From Lingula anatina (lineage: Eukaryota; Brachiopoda; Lingulata; Lingulida; Lingulidae), in NCBI RefSeq assembly GCF_001039355.2, contig NW_019773737.1, positions 126,001 to 184,112 of the forward strand: a DNA stretch of 58,112 nt. Direction: 5' to 3'. The translations under genes and the position numbers were made by a program. Below are positions 24,730 to 34,628 of this stretch, in pieces; the stretch's first letter is position 1; every line of letters starts with the position of its first letter. The notes beneath the pieces were generated by a model. The model searched no databases. It was not told the origin of the DNA and worked only from the letters and a program-made list of their open reading frames with translations.

Positions 24730-26628
24730 TCATAATTCAAAAAATTTAATCTTGCCGTTACTTTCCCCAACGACTAGTTTTCCGAGATGGCTTATTGTAA
24801 CATCTCTCGGATAGCGTAGTCCATTGCTGCTTAAAAGAAACTGCTTGAATTTCCCATCTGATGACACCAGGTGTAGACAATGGTTGTTGAAGTCTGCTAG
24901 AATTATGTCTCCATTATCCAAGCAGCATATGCCACGTGGAATGTTCACCTGTCCGTCCCCATCACCCTTGGTACCATATCTGTATTTAAGCTGGAGAGTA
25001 GAATTGTATACACGGATGTGATGATCTCCTGGATCTGTGACGATGACGTCATCATTCACGTTGCAGTGGATGTATTTGAAATATATAACCCCTCCAGGGT
25101 CTGGTGTCGTCTGCAGAACCTTGCCATTCTTGTGGTGCACAGTCAGAGTATTACGACCGGCCACCACATAGTGACCCTTGCTGTTGACCGCTACTGCCTG
25201 AGGTGACTCACTGTGGAATGTTCTCACGTGGTCCCCTGTCTTGGTGTAGACAATGATTTCATTTGAACACTGACATCTAGTGACGATGTTACCGTCATCA
25301 TCAATGGCAACCCCAGCAAAGCCACCCTTTTCTGCTGCCCGTTGAATTGTGCCCTGTAGGACAAAGGTGGTATCGTAGATGTGGATTCTATTCCTTGAAA
25401 AGTCCTCATTACACCAAATACCAATAAGGATGTCACCATTTGTATCAGTGGTCACGTGAGTGATCACCTCCTCAGGAGTCTTGGATAGCCCTACTATGAA
25501 TGATGTCACCAGTCTTCCACTCACAGCGGGAACCAGGTCTCCAAGGCAACGGTTGATATTGGTAACGCATTCCTCCTTGTCGTTGGTGATAAGCTGTAGC
25601 TGGGTCATGGCTGTGGGCAGGGTCGGGATGTCGAGATTCTGGACGCTCTTGCTGCTTTGCTCACAGGCGGAGGCCATTTGCAGGACATCCATGTCGTTCC
25701 CATGGTTTATGAGCTTTCTTGAGAATTCTACAACGTCGTCCAGTTGATTTTGCTCAACGGTAGCAGTTGCAATTAAAGCATTTAAAACCTCTAGTTTTGC
25801 ATTCGACTTGGCATCTATTTCTTCCAGAAGACTCTTGGCATGTTGGCGGACCATCTTAATAACTAGCTCCATCTGGTTGTTAACCTGACTCTTTGCCTTC
25901 TTTCTTCCTTCTTCAACCGACTTTTTCTGGTCTTCAGCGGCGGTCTTGAACTGATCGTAGAGTAGACTTTTCTTCTCAATGGGTCTAACGAGGAGTGCCA
26001 GTTTTTCCTTGCGTTTGTCAGCAGCAGTTTTGATCCTAAGGCAATCATGATCCTTGTGTTCCAAAAACATACACGTAGCGCAGATGTACTTTTTACACAC
26101 TGGACAGTAGATTTCTACGGGTTCCTTGTTGTTGTGGTCACAGAGGACGTTTTGTCGGGAATGCAGCTCTGTTACGTATTCGTCACTGTCTAACTGATCC
26201 ACAGGAAAGAGTTTGTGGTCACGGTTTAACTTATGAAGAACATGGTCCGAAGAACAATCACTACACATACTTTCCTCACAGTTCAAACAATGTTTTGTTG
26301 CCGTTGGTGGATTGACGACTCTTTTCAGACAACATACCTCGCATTTCTTGGCAGCTTTGGCTTTTTCTACTTGAGCAAGTGTATGTGATATGCTGTTCAC
26401 AAGATGGTTTGTTTGTAAACTGCTAACACCGCCACTAGGGAGGTCACACTGACGTCTACAGATAGGACAAGGGAAGCCAGGCTGACCTTGGAAATTTCTG
26501 TCCAAATGGTCTTGGAGGCAATGCTGGCAAAAGGTATGTGAACAACCGAGGGCCTTGGGGAGTTTAAACTTTTCAAGGCATATGCTGCACGTTAGGAAAT
26601 CTTCCGTTAGGATCTTGGACAAAGACAT
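24730..26628 (-). CDS. TRIM-NHL E3 ubiquitin ligase, copy D, the only complete copy
   Basis: A 632-residue frame without breaks, the only intact member of the array. RING about 14-52 (CSIC, CSHTFCQHC, CPIC). B-box 1 about 96-138 (CEVCC..CLNCEESMCSDC..H). B-box 2 about 163-197 (CDHNN, CPVCKKYICATC, EHKDHDC). Coiled coil about 200-345. NHL-type propeller about 380-632, without a filamin domain. Expected role: cytoplasmic ubiquitin ligase whose propeller binds a protein or RNA target. TRIM-NHL members serve in RNA control and, in expanded invertebrate families, are suspected in immunity. The ATG at 26628 was chosen because a likely acceptor (TTTTAG, minus) ends at 26648. The in-frame ATG at 26709 would lie in the intron. 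The propeller carries CQCSN where other copies have CQGSN or CQASN. Confidence 0.93.
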   Translation of the reverse strand: MSLSKILTEDFLTCSICLEKFKLPKALGCSHTFCQHCLQDHLDRNFQGQPGFPCPICRRQCDLPSGGVSSLQTNHLVNSISHTLAQVEKAKAAKKCEVCCLKRVVNPPTATKHCLNCEESMCSDCSSDHVLHKLNRDHKLFPVDQLDSDEYVTELHSRQNVLCDHNNKEPVEIYCPVCKKYICATCMFLEHKDHDCLRIKTAADKRKEKLALLVRPIEKKSLLYDQFKTAAEDQKKSVEEGRKKAKSQVNNQMELVIKMVRQHAKSLLEEIDAKSNAKLEVLNALIATATVEQNQLDDVVEFSRKLINHGNDMDVLQMASACEQSSKSVQNLDIPTLPTAMTQLQLITNDKEECVTNINRCLGDLVPAVSGRLVTSFIVGLSKTPEEVITHVTTDTNGDILIGIWCNEDFSRNRIHIYDTTFVLQGTIQRAAEKGGFAGVAIDDDGNIVTRCQCSNEIIVYTKTGDHVRTFHSESPQAVAVNSKGHYVVAGRNTLTVHHKNGKVLQTTPDPGGVIYFKYIHCNVNDDVIVTDPGDHHIRVYNSTLQLKYRYGTKGDGDGQVNIPRGICCLDNGDIILADFNNHCLHLVSSDGKFKQFLLSSNGLRYPRDVTISHLGKLVVGESNGKIKFFEL

Positions 26629-27155
26629 TTTTCCTAGGACCAATATCCTAAAATAGAGCAATGAGGGGCATGGGTTTAATGATATAGATTTGGTTATGGA
26701 GGTAAACACACCATTAAACTATATCTATATATCTATATATGTAAATATGGATATATTTATGGGATGAAATGTTTAGATTAAATAAAACAATATTTGACCT
26801 ACGAAAGACGTGTGGAGAACCCGAAAGAGTGTACCGGTGTATTACAATACTTTACACCACTAGGGTGAGAGCGGGTGCATAAGATTTACCCACAACAGTG
26901 AGAGATGAATAAATTTTGGCTGATAGCAGGGCATTAGGAACGGAATATAGCACGAACACAAAAAGGTATCATTTAAAATAAATAGAAAATAATATTATTC
27001 ACAACAGTTGACATTTTACGAAGAAGGTACCCTAATCCTCAAGCAACAAAAATCATAAAATCCTGACTTTGTAACATCCATTATGTTTTCACCGCCTTAC
27101 GCAGATACAGACTGTAAAAACTACCCACCCAATATGTGTTCAGAATTCTAACAAC

Positions 27156-27410
27156 CTCTCTTTTCTCCACTTATATTTCTCTTGTTGGCAGGTACTCGCC
27201 TCCAGTCGCCATTTAGATGTGCTGTCTCTCGTGACATGTACACCTGGTCAGGTGAGACGTTCAATGTTCAACGAGACTTCAAAGTCATCTTAATCAGAAA
27301 TATAGCGCATTCTCTATGTGCAATACAGACGTGGTGACATATTTTACTGCTGTTATCTGAATTGAGTTGTGTACATTGATAAGTCTGACCTAGTGTAAGC
27401 GTTTTTAAAA
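27156..27410 (-). promoter_or_regulatory. 5' noncoding exon and promoter block, unit D
   Basis: The E-box palindrome is intact. The donor reads GAG|GTTGTT (minus, 27150-27155), weaker than GTAATT in other units, and the TATA site is changed to TTTTTAAAA at 27402-27410. The one intact coding copy thus has a weaker-looking promoter and splice site. Function is inferred only. Confidence 0.45.
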
Positions 27411-28722
27411 TAGATTTAAATCAAATCACGCTCAGTTGGATACAGATAAATGTACAGACTAAGAGAGACAAACACGGTCCTTTCAACTTAATGTTAAACT
27501 GAAGCTTAAGAACTTATATTTTGATGTTTGAGATGGCGTTGAGATTTAACATTAATATTTTGACTTGCCAGTGGTAGAGTTAAGGCAGACAGAGAAACCT
27601 GTAAATGAACACATTGTCGGATAAATGTTTGAGTAATATTCTGAACACATTACACTGGGTTCCCACCCCTAACAGGATCGGTCCATCTCCCTGGTTTCTA
27701 ACTAAATTGCTTTCAGCTTAAGTGGTCTATATGTCTGGGACGCCTACTAAAGCTGCTAAACGATAGTTACTGGTAATTACACCCTATCAGCTTTAGTAGG
27801 CGTGGCAGACATTTAAGCCACTTAAGTAAATTCCAATTAAGCGAGAATCCCCTTGGAGATCCAAAGTTAGTACGGTAGGGTCTTGGAATGGTCTCTTAGT
27901 TTACTGTGGGAACAGTAAAGGAACTCGCAGTGCCTCAACAATTGAGTCTCAACAACCACAATCTGCCCCACACTGTGTTGTGTCTCTCCTACCGCATTAT
28001 ACATGTATCTTAGTCTACAGGTGATCGTGCCATACACGGTAACTCGTTCTTGATTGAGGTAAAAAAGACGCTTCAGCAAAAATGTTACGTATCATCTCCA
28101 AATGGAGACTGTCAACATACCCTATTGCTCTTGAAATATCCTTGACCAGCTTCCAGAAGTCAGTTGAAGACAGTCTTGATCTACATTAGCATTAAAGGGA
28201 TAACAACTGTTCGTATGAGATTCATATGTCAAAATACATACACTGTAAACAACTCATAGAAGAATAATAAATTATCTTTTACCACCAAAGCGGCGGTTAT
28301 AGGAATCATTTGGTAATCTGGATTGTCATCGTGACCTCCATGGATGGTTAACATCTGTTTTAATCTATTCAGGGATTATAAGAAAAAACAACTTAAACAT
28401 AAATAAAAGAATAATAAAAAATGGACTAACTTTGGATGTCTGAGCAGATTAATTAACCATTGATGAGTATGGGGAATTGTCGTCTACTCTACAAAAATCC
28501 TTATTTTTTATTTATTTTTTTTTTTGGGGGGGGGGTTAAAAATGGACAGTTGTTATACTTGTTGTCACAATTATTACGGATGCCGAGAGACGTTTGTACC
28601 TACGTCAATTACCATAGGGGTGGAAAGTATATAATCTGTAAAAATGGCTGACCGTCTTAACTTTTGCAACAGGTTATATGAGAAGCCTCTCTGATATCAC
28701 AGAGTGTCCCAATGGTTATTTA
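27411..28722. repeat. spacer of unit D, truncated by a gap
   Basis: Shared spacer holding a foldback element (27653-27891), a T/G tract at 28501-28536 and the start of the inner tail module. The gap at 28723 then cuts it. No gene seen. Confidence 0.7.
27653..27891. mobile_element. foldback element, copy in unit D
   Basis: The two halves form a long imperfect inverted repeat: GTCTGGGACGCCTACTAAAGC pairs with the TAGGCGTGGCAGAC region, and the outer arms pair down to the ACCCCTAAC and GGGTCTTGGA words. About 240 bp, no ORF. Also in units X and E but not A, B, C, F or G. Confidence 0.65.
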
Positions 28723-28723
28723 N
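28723..28723. other. assembly gap (single N) that likely hides a TRIM copy X
   Basis: The left side ends in mid-spacer, and the right side starts inside the conserved 5' exon block. The expected 3' tail, coding region and 5' intron between them are absent. Confidence 0.75.
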
Positions 28724-28975
28724 TTGTGTCCACTTATATTTCTCTTGGTGGCAGCTACACGTCTCCAGTCGTCATTTAGAAGTGCTGTCTCTCGTGACAT
28801 GTACACCTGGTCAGGTGAGACGTTCAGTGTTCAAGGAGACTTCAAAGTCATCTTTATCAGGAATGTAGCGCTTTCTCTATATAGCCTACGACACAGACGT
28901 GGTGACATATTTTACTGCTGTTATCTGAATTGAGTTGTGTACATTGATAAAACTGATCTAGTGTAAGGGTTTATA
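28724..28975 (-). promoter_or_regulatory. 5' noncoding exon and promoter block of a gapped copy X
   Basis: Same block with an intact E-box palindrome and TATAAA (minus, 28970-28975). Its donor side is lost in the gap. No coding copy is visible next to it. Confidence 0.45.
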
Positions 28976-31395
28976 AAATACCTTAATAGAGCGGTTGGAT
29001 ACAGATAAATGTACAGACTAACAGAGACAAGCACGGTCCTTTCAGCTTTATATTAAATTGAAGCTTAAGAAATTATATTTTGATGTTTGAGATGGCGTAG
29101 AGATTTAACATTAATACTTTGACTTGCCAGTGGTAGAGTTAAGGCAGACAGAGAAACCTGGAAATGAACACATTGCTGGATAAATGTTTGAATAATATTC
29201 TGAACACATTAGACTGGGTTCCCACCCCTAACAGGATCGGTCCATCTCCACGGGGTTTCTCACTAAATTGCTTTCAGCTTAAGTGGTCTATATGTCTGGG
29301 ACGCCTACTAAAGCTGCTAAACGATAGTTACTGGTAATTACACCCTATCAGCTTAAGTAGGCGTGGCAGACATTTAAGTCACTTAAGTAAATTCCAATTA
29401 AGGGAGAATCCCCTTGGAGATCCAAAGTTAGTACGATAGGGTCTTGGAATGGTCATTTAGTTACTGTGGGAACATTAAAGAAACTCGCAGTGCCACAACA
29501 ATTGAGTCTCAACAACCGCAATCAGCCCCACATTGTACAGTGTCTCCTCTACCGCATTAAACATGTATCTTTGTCTACAGGTGATTGTGCCATACATGGT
29601 AACTCGTTCTTGATTGAGGTAAAAACGTCCCTTCAGCTAAAATGTTACGCATCACGGTAAATAACAATAACTCCAAATGGAGATTGTCAACATACCCCAG
29701 TGCTCTTCAAATATCAAGTCTTCGTATGAAATTCATATTCCATAATACTTATACTGTAAACAACTCATAGAAGAATAATAAATTATCTTTACCACCAAAG
29801 CGGCGGTTATAGGAATCATTTTGTAATCTGGATTGTCATCGTGGCCTCCATGGATGGTTAACATCTGTTTTAATCTATTTAGGGATTATAAGAAAAAACA
29901 AAATAAACGTAAATGAATAAATAATAAAAAAATGGACTAACTTTGGATGTCTGAGCAGATTAATTAACCATTGATGAGTATGGGGAATTGTTGTCTACTC
30001 TACCAAAATCCTTTTTTTTTTTGGGAGGGGGGGGGTTAAAAATGGACATTTGTTATACTTGTTGTCACAATTATTACGGATATAGTTTTGCCGAGAGACG
30101 TTTGTACCTACGTCAATTACTATAGGGGTGGAAAGTATATAATCTGTAAAAATGGCTGACCGTCTTAACTTTTGCAACAGGTTATATGAAAGCCTCTCTG
30201 ATATCACAGAATGTCCCAATGGTTATTTACATTTTCTAATTTCCCATTCCCATGACTCTTACCGGGTATATGCCGCTTTTTATTCTTGCTTTTCGAGAAA
30301 CTAAGTCATTATACCCCGTGATTATTACATAACTGTATAGATATATATTAGAAACTCATAAATAGGATTTTATTTTTTAAAATAAACTGGTCTTTTGAAA
30401 CGATTTTATACGCTATTATTTAAAACTATATATTGGATATATTTGGAAGTTTTATGGTAAAATATTGGGTGAAAAAACGAAAAAAAAAAAGAAATCAACA
30501 AAATTCTTCATTTTCACACCCATAGAATTTGGACTCCCATGAAGCAAAGGCCCTATTTCATATTTAGTCACCATGCCATTATTTTCCACATAGTTTGCAT
30601 TGTGACGCATATTTTCTTGATATTTGAAAATTTGTGCTGAAAATTTTGGTGAAAATTGATATTTTTAAAATAATTATTCATCTTACTAACTGAAGGATTT
30701 GGTCTCCTATGTACAAATGCTACATGTACATATTACATTTTTAGCTCAAGAAATCAACAGCCTTGACCTTTTTAATGAATTATTCATATATAGCAAGCCA
30801 AACAAAACACTTGCTGTTGTTCTCCCCAATATTTTTTTTCAAAAGCTGAAAAAAAGGGAATCAAGATTTCATGGGAGGAGACAAATTTTCATGTTACAGG
30901 TGTATTCCCAATCTGTTACATACTTGGGGAGGGGAAGCTGGCGTTAACGACACGTGATCAAGTTTCTACACACAGAGACATCGCGCTCGGTGACGTAACA
31001 GACGAGACACGCAAATAGTAGGTATTCGTAGACGCCATTACACAATACCTGTATGGGCATTATTTTGTTAACTTCCAGTGATCGTGCAGCCAGCCAAGAA
31101 TTTGCCATGCGATGCGAGCTGTCACAATTATTACGGATACAATTTTGCCGGGGGGGGGGGGGGGGGGGGGGTTTAAAATGACTGACCCTCTTAACTTTTG
31201 CCACAGGCTATATAATAAGCCCCTGTGATATCAGAGAGCGCCCCATTGGGTATTTCCGTTTTCTACACTCTTGTGACTCGTGAATACCGCTTTTTATTCT
31301 TTGCCCTTCCAGGAACGAATTCAGTGATTCTCAGTGATTAGATCCAGTGATTCTCACATAACTGAATAAAAATTATCATATGAAGTTCATGAGCA
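28976..31395. repeat. spacer of unit X
   Basis: Carries the foldback element (29212-29452), a T/G tract at 30010-30031, an inner gene-tail copy near 30330-30400 and a 22-base G run at 31150-31171. No gene seen. Confidence 0.7.
29212..29452. mobile_element. foldback element, copy in unit X
   Basis: Closely similar to the copies at 27653 and 34874, with the same flanking unit sequence. It was therefore inherited by unit duplication rather than inserted three times. Confidence 0.65.
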
Positions 31396-31399
31396 GCAT

Positions 31400-31405
31400 T
31401 TTATT
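31400..31405 (-). terminator. poly(A) signal AATAAA, TRIM unit E
   Basis: Conserved tail word, about 555 nt past the stop of copy E. Confidence 0.6.
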
Positions 31406-31959
31406 AAAACAAGTACTGGTCTTTTGAAACATTAACATAGAGTATTATTGAAAGCTATTTTTTTCTAAGTAAGCATACTTCAAGTAACATATATCAATGT
31501 TGGACACACAAAATCAGCGTACCACAAGTTGATACTACAGTCAGTTCCTTCATCGGTAATATTTATAAAGGAGGCAGTATAATTCACCCTCTTTGCTATG
31601 CTGATGTTATGATTTTTTCTAGAACAATATTAATTGTTGGATGTCCTTGTTGCTGGCTGTCCTTGCTATAGTAGGTCGTGAGCCAATTGTGACTAAATTT
31701 CTTTTGTCTGATCAGATCTGATCGAAAGACAAACTTATACTAGTATTTGTTACCTGAGGCTATTAATGTTTATTACCCATTGCAAAAGGTTAAAAATTAA
31801 AAATTTAGAATAAGTGAATTTCAACCGGTTTAACTGTATGGGTTCACCAGCGGTATATCGAGGGCAAAACGCGTGAAAACTGGGCCGATACAATGTTTAG
31901 TGGGGTACTGTCTGTATTTCAATGATCTTTTTAGTGTCCTTTGTTAACTTATCCATCAA

Positions 31960-33865
31960 TCATAATTCAAAAAATTTAATATTGCCTCCACTCTCCCCAA
32001 CGACCAGTTTTCCGAAATGGTTTATACTAACATTTCTCGGAGAGCGTAGTCCATTGTCTTTGCTTAAAAGAAACTGCTTGAATTTTCCATTTGGTGACAC
32101 CAGGTGCAGACGATGGTTCGTGAGGTCTGTCAGAATTATGTCTCCATTATCCAAGCAGCATGTGCCGAGCGGATCGTTCACCTGTCCGTCCCCATCACCC
32201 TGGGTACCATATCTGTATTTAAGTTGGAGAGTGGAATCATATACACGAATGTGATCACCTTCTGGATCTGTGACAATGACATCTTCATTCACGTTACATT
32301 GGATGTGTTTGTGATTTTTACCTGCTGGGTCTGGTGTCGTCTGCAGGACCTTGCCATTCTTGTGGTGCACAGTCAGAGTATTACGACCGGCCACCACATA
32401 GTGACCCTTGCTGTTGACTGCTACTGCCTCTGGTGACTCACTGTGGAATGTTCTCACCTGGTCCCCTGTCTTGGTGTAGACAATGATTTCATTTGACCCC
32501 TGACATCTAGTGACGATGTTACCGTCGTCATCAATGGCAATCCCAGCAAAGTGATACTTTTCTGCTGCCCGTGGGTTGGGAATTGTGCCCTGTAGGACAA
32601 AGGTTGTATCGTAGATGTGGATTCTGTCACGTGACTTGTCATCATCACACCAAATACCAATGAAAAAATAACCATTTGAATCAGTGGTCACATGACTGAT
32701 CATCTCCTTTGGAGACTTGGCCAAATCTACTTTGAATGATGTCAACAGTCTTCCACTCGCAGCGGGAACCACGTCTCCAAGGCAACTGTTGATATTGGTA
32801 ACGCACTCTTCCATGTCATTGGTACTAAGCTGAAGCTGGGTCATGGCCGGGGGCAGGTTCGGGATGCCGAGAGTCTGGACGCTCTCGCTGCTTTGCTCAC
32901 ATGCGGATGCCATTTGCAGAACATCCATGTCGTTTCCATGGTTTATGAGCTTTCTTGAGAAGTCTACAAAGTCGTCCAGTTGATTTTGCTCAGCGATAGC
33001 AGATGCAATTAAAGCATTTAAAACTTTAAGTTTGGCATTCGACTTGACATCTATTTCTTCCAGAAGATCCTCGGTGCGTTGACGTACCATCTTAATAGCT
33101 AGCTCCATCTGGTTGTTAACCTGATCCTTGGCTTTCTTTCTTCCTGCTTCTACCGACATTTTTCTGGTCTTCAGCGGCGGTCTTAAACTGATCGTAGAGT
33201 AGACTTTTCTTCTCGATGGGCCTCAAGAGGAGTTCTAGTTTTTCCTTGCGTTTGCCGGCAGCAGGCTTGATTCTAAGGCAATCATGTCCTTGGTGTTCCA
33301 AAAAGCTCCACGTGGCGCAGATGCATTTGTTACAGGCTGGGCAGAAGATTTCTACGGGGTCCTTGTTGTTGTGGTCACAAAGGACGTTCTGTCGGGCACG
33401 CAGCTCTGTCACGTATTCGTCGCTTCCTAACTGGTCGACAGGAAACAGTTTGTGGTCACGATTTAACTTATGAAGAACATGCTCTGAAGAACAATCACCA
33501 CACATACTTTCCTCACAGTTCAAACAATGTTTTGTTGCCGTTGGTGGATTGACGACTCTTTTCAGACAACATACCTCGCATTTCTTGGCAGCTTTGGCTT
33601 TTTCTACTTGAGCAAGTGTATGTGATATGCTGTTCACAAGATGGTTTGTTTGTAAACTGCTAACACCGCCCCTAGGGAGGTCACACTGACGTCTACAGAT
33701 AGGACAAGGGAAGCCAGGCTGACCTTGGAAATTTCTGTCCAAATGGTCTTGGAGGCAATTCTGGCAAAAGGTATGTGAACAACCGAGGGCCTTGGGGAGT
33801 TTAAACTTTTCAAGACATATGCTGCACGTTAGGAAATCTTCCGTTAGGATCTTGGACAAAGACAT
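31960..33865 (-). pseudogene. TRIM-NHL copy E, frameshifted between B-box 2 and the coiled coil
   Basis: The start is the ATG at 33865 after the acceptor at 33885-33886. The first frame (33116-33865, 249 aa) encodes the RING, B-box 1 and B-box 2. One extra base at 33158, relative to copy D, then shifts the frame. The coiled coil and full NHL propeller are open from 33159 to 31960, and that second frame has its own ATG. B-box 2 reads ICATW where the other copies have CATC or CPTC, so one zinc-binding cysteine is replaced by tryptophan. The RING reads FCQNC in place of FCQHC. The product could be a truncated RING/B-box protein, or the copy may be dead. The 5' part is nearly identical to copy D, while the NHL part is closer to F in its first blade. 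Confidence 0.85.
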
Positions 33866-34395
33866 TTTTCCTAGGACCAATATCCTAAAATAGAGCAATG
33901 AGGGGCATGGGTTTAATGATATAGATTTGGTGATGGAGGTAAACACACCATTAAACTATATCTATATATCTATATATGTAAATATGGATATATTTATGGG
34001 ATGAAATGTTTAGATTAAATAAAACAATAGTAACGAAAGACGAAAGACGTGTGGAGAACCCGAAAGAGTGTACCGGTGTATTACAATACTTTACACCACT
34101 AGGGTGAGAGCGGGTGCATAAGATTTACCCACAACAGAGAGAGATGAATAAATTTTGGCTGATAGCAGGGCATTAGGAACTGAATATAGCACGAGCACAA
34201 AAAGGTATCATTTAAAATAAATAGAAAATAATATTATTCACAACAGTTGACATTTTACGAAGAAGGTACCCTAATCCTTAAGCAACAAAAATCATAAAAT
34301 CCTGACTTTGTAACATCCATTATGTTTTCACCGCATTACGCAGATACAGACTGTAAAAACTATCCCACCCAATATGTGTTCAGAATTCTAACAAC

Positions 34396-34628
34396 CTCTC
34401 TTTTCTCCACTTATATTTCTCTTGTTGGCAGGTACTCGCCTCCAGTCGCCATTTAGATGTGCTGTCTCTCGTGACATGTACACCTGGTCAGGTGAGACGT
34501 TCAATGTTCAACGAGACATCAAAGTCATCTTAATCAGAAATATAGCGCTTTCTCTATGTGCAATTTACTGCTGTTATCTGAATTGTGTTGTGTACATTGA
34601 TAAGTCTGACCTAGTGTAAGCGTTTATA
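34396..34628 (-). promoter_or_regulatory. 5' noncoding exon and promoter block, unit E
   Basis: E-box palindrome and TATAAA (minus, 34623-34628) are intact. The donor is GAG|GTTGTT, as in unit D. A short deletion removes the ACAGACGTGG stretch found in other units. Confidence 0.45.

Noticed and set aside
13187-31171. CRISPR-like or bacterial repeat array
   Set aside because: The repeats are large duplicated eukaryotic units with genes inside, not short direct repeats with unique spacers.
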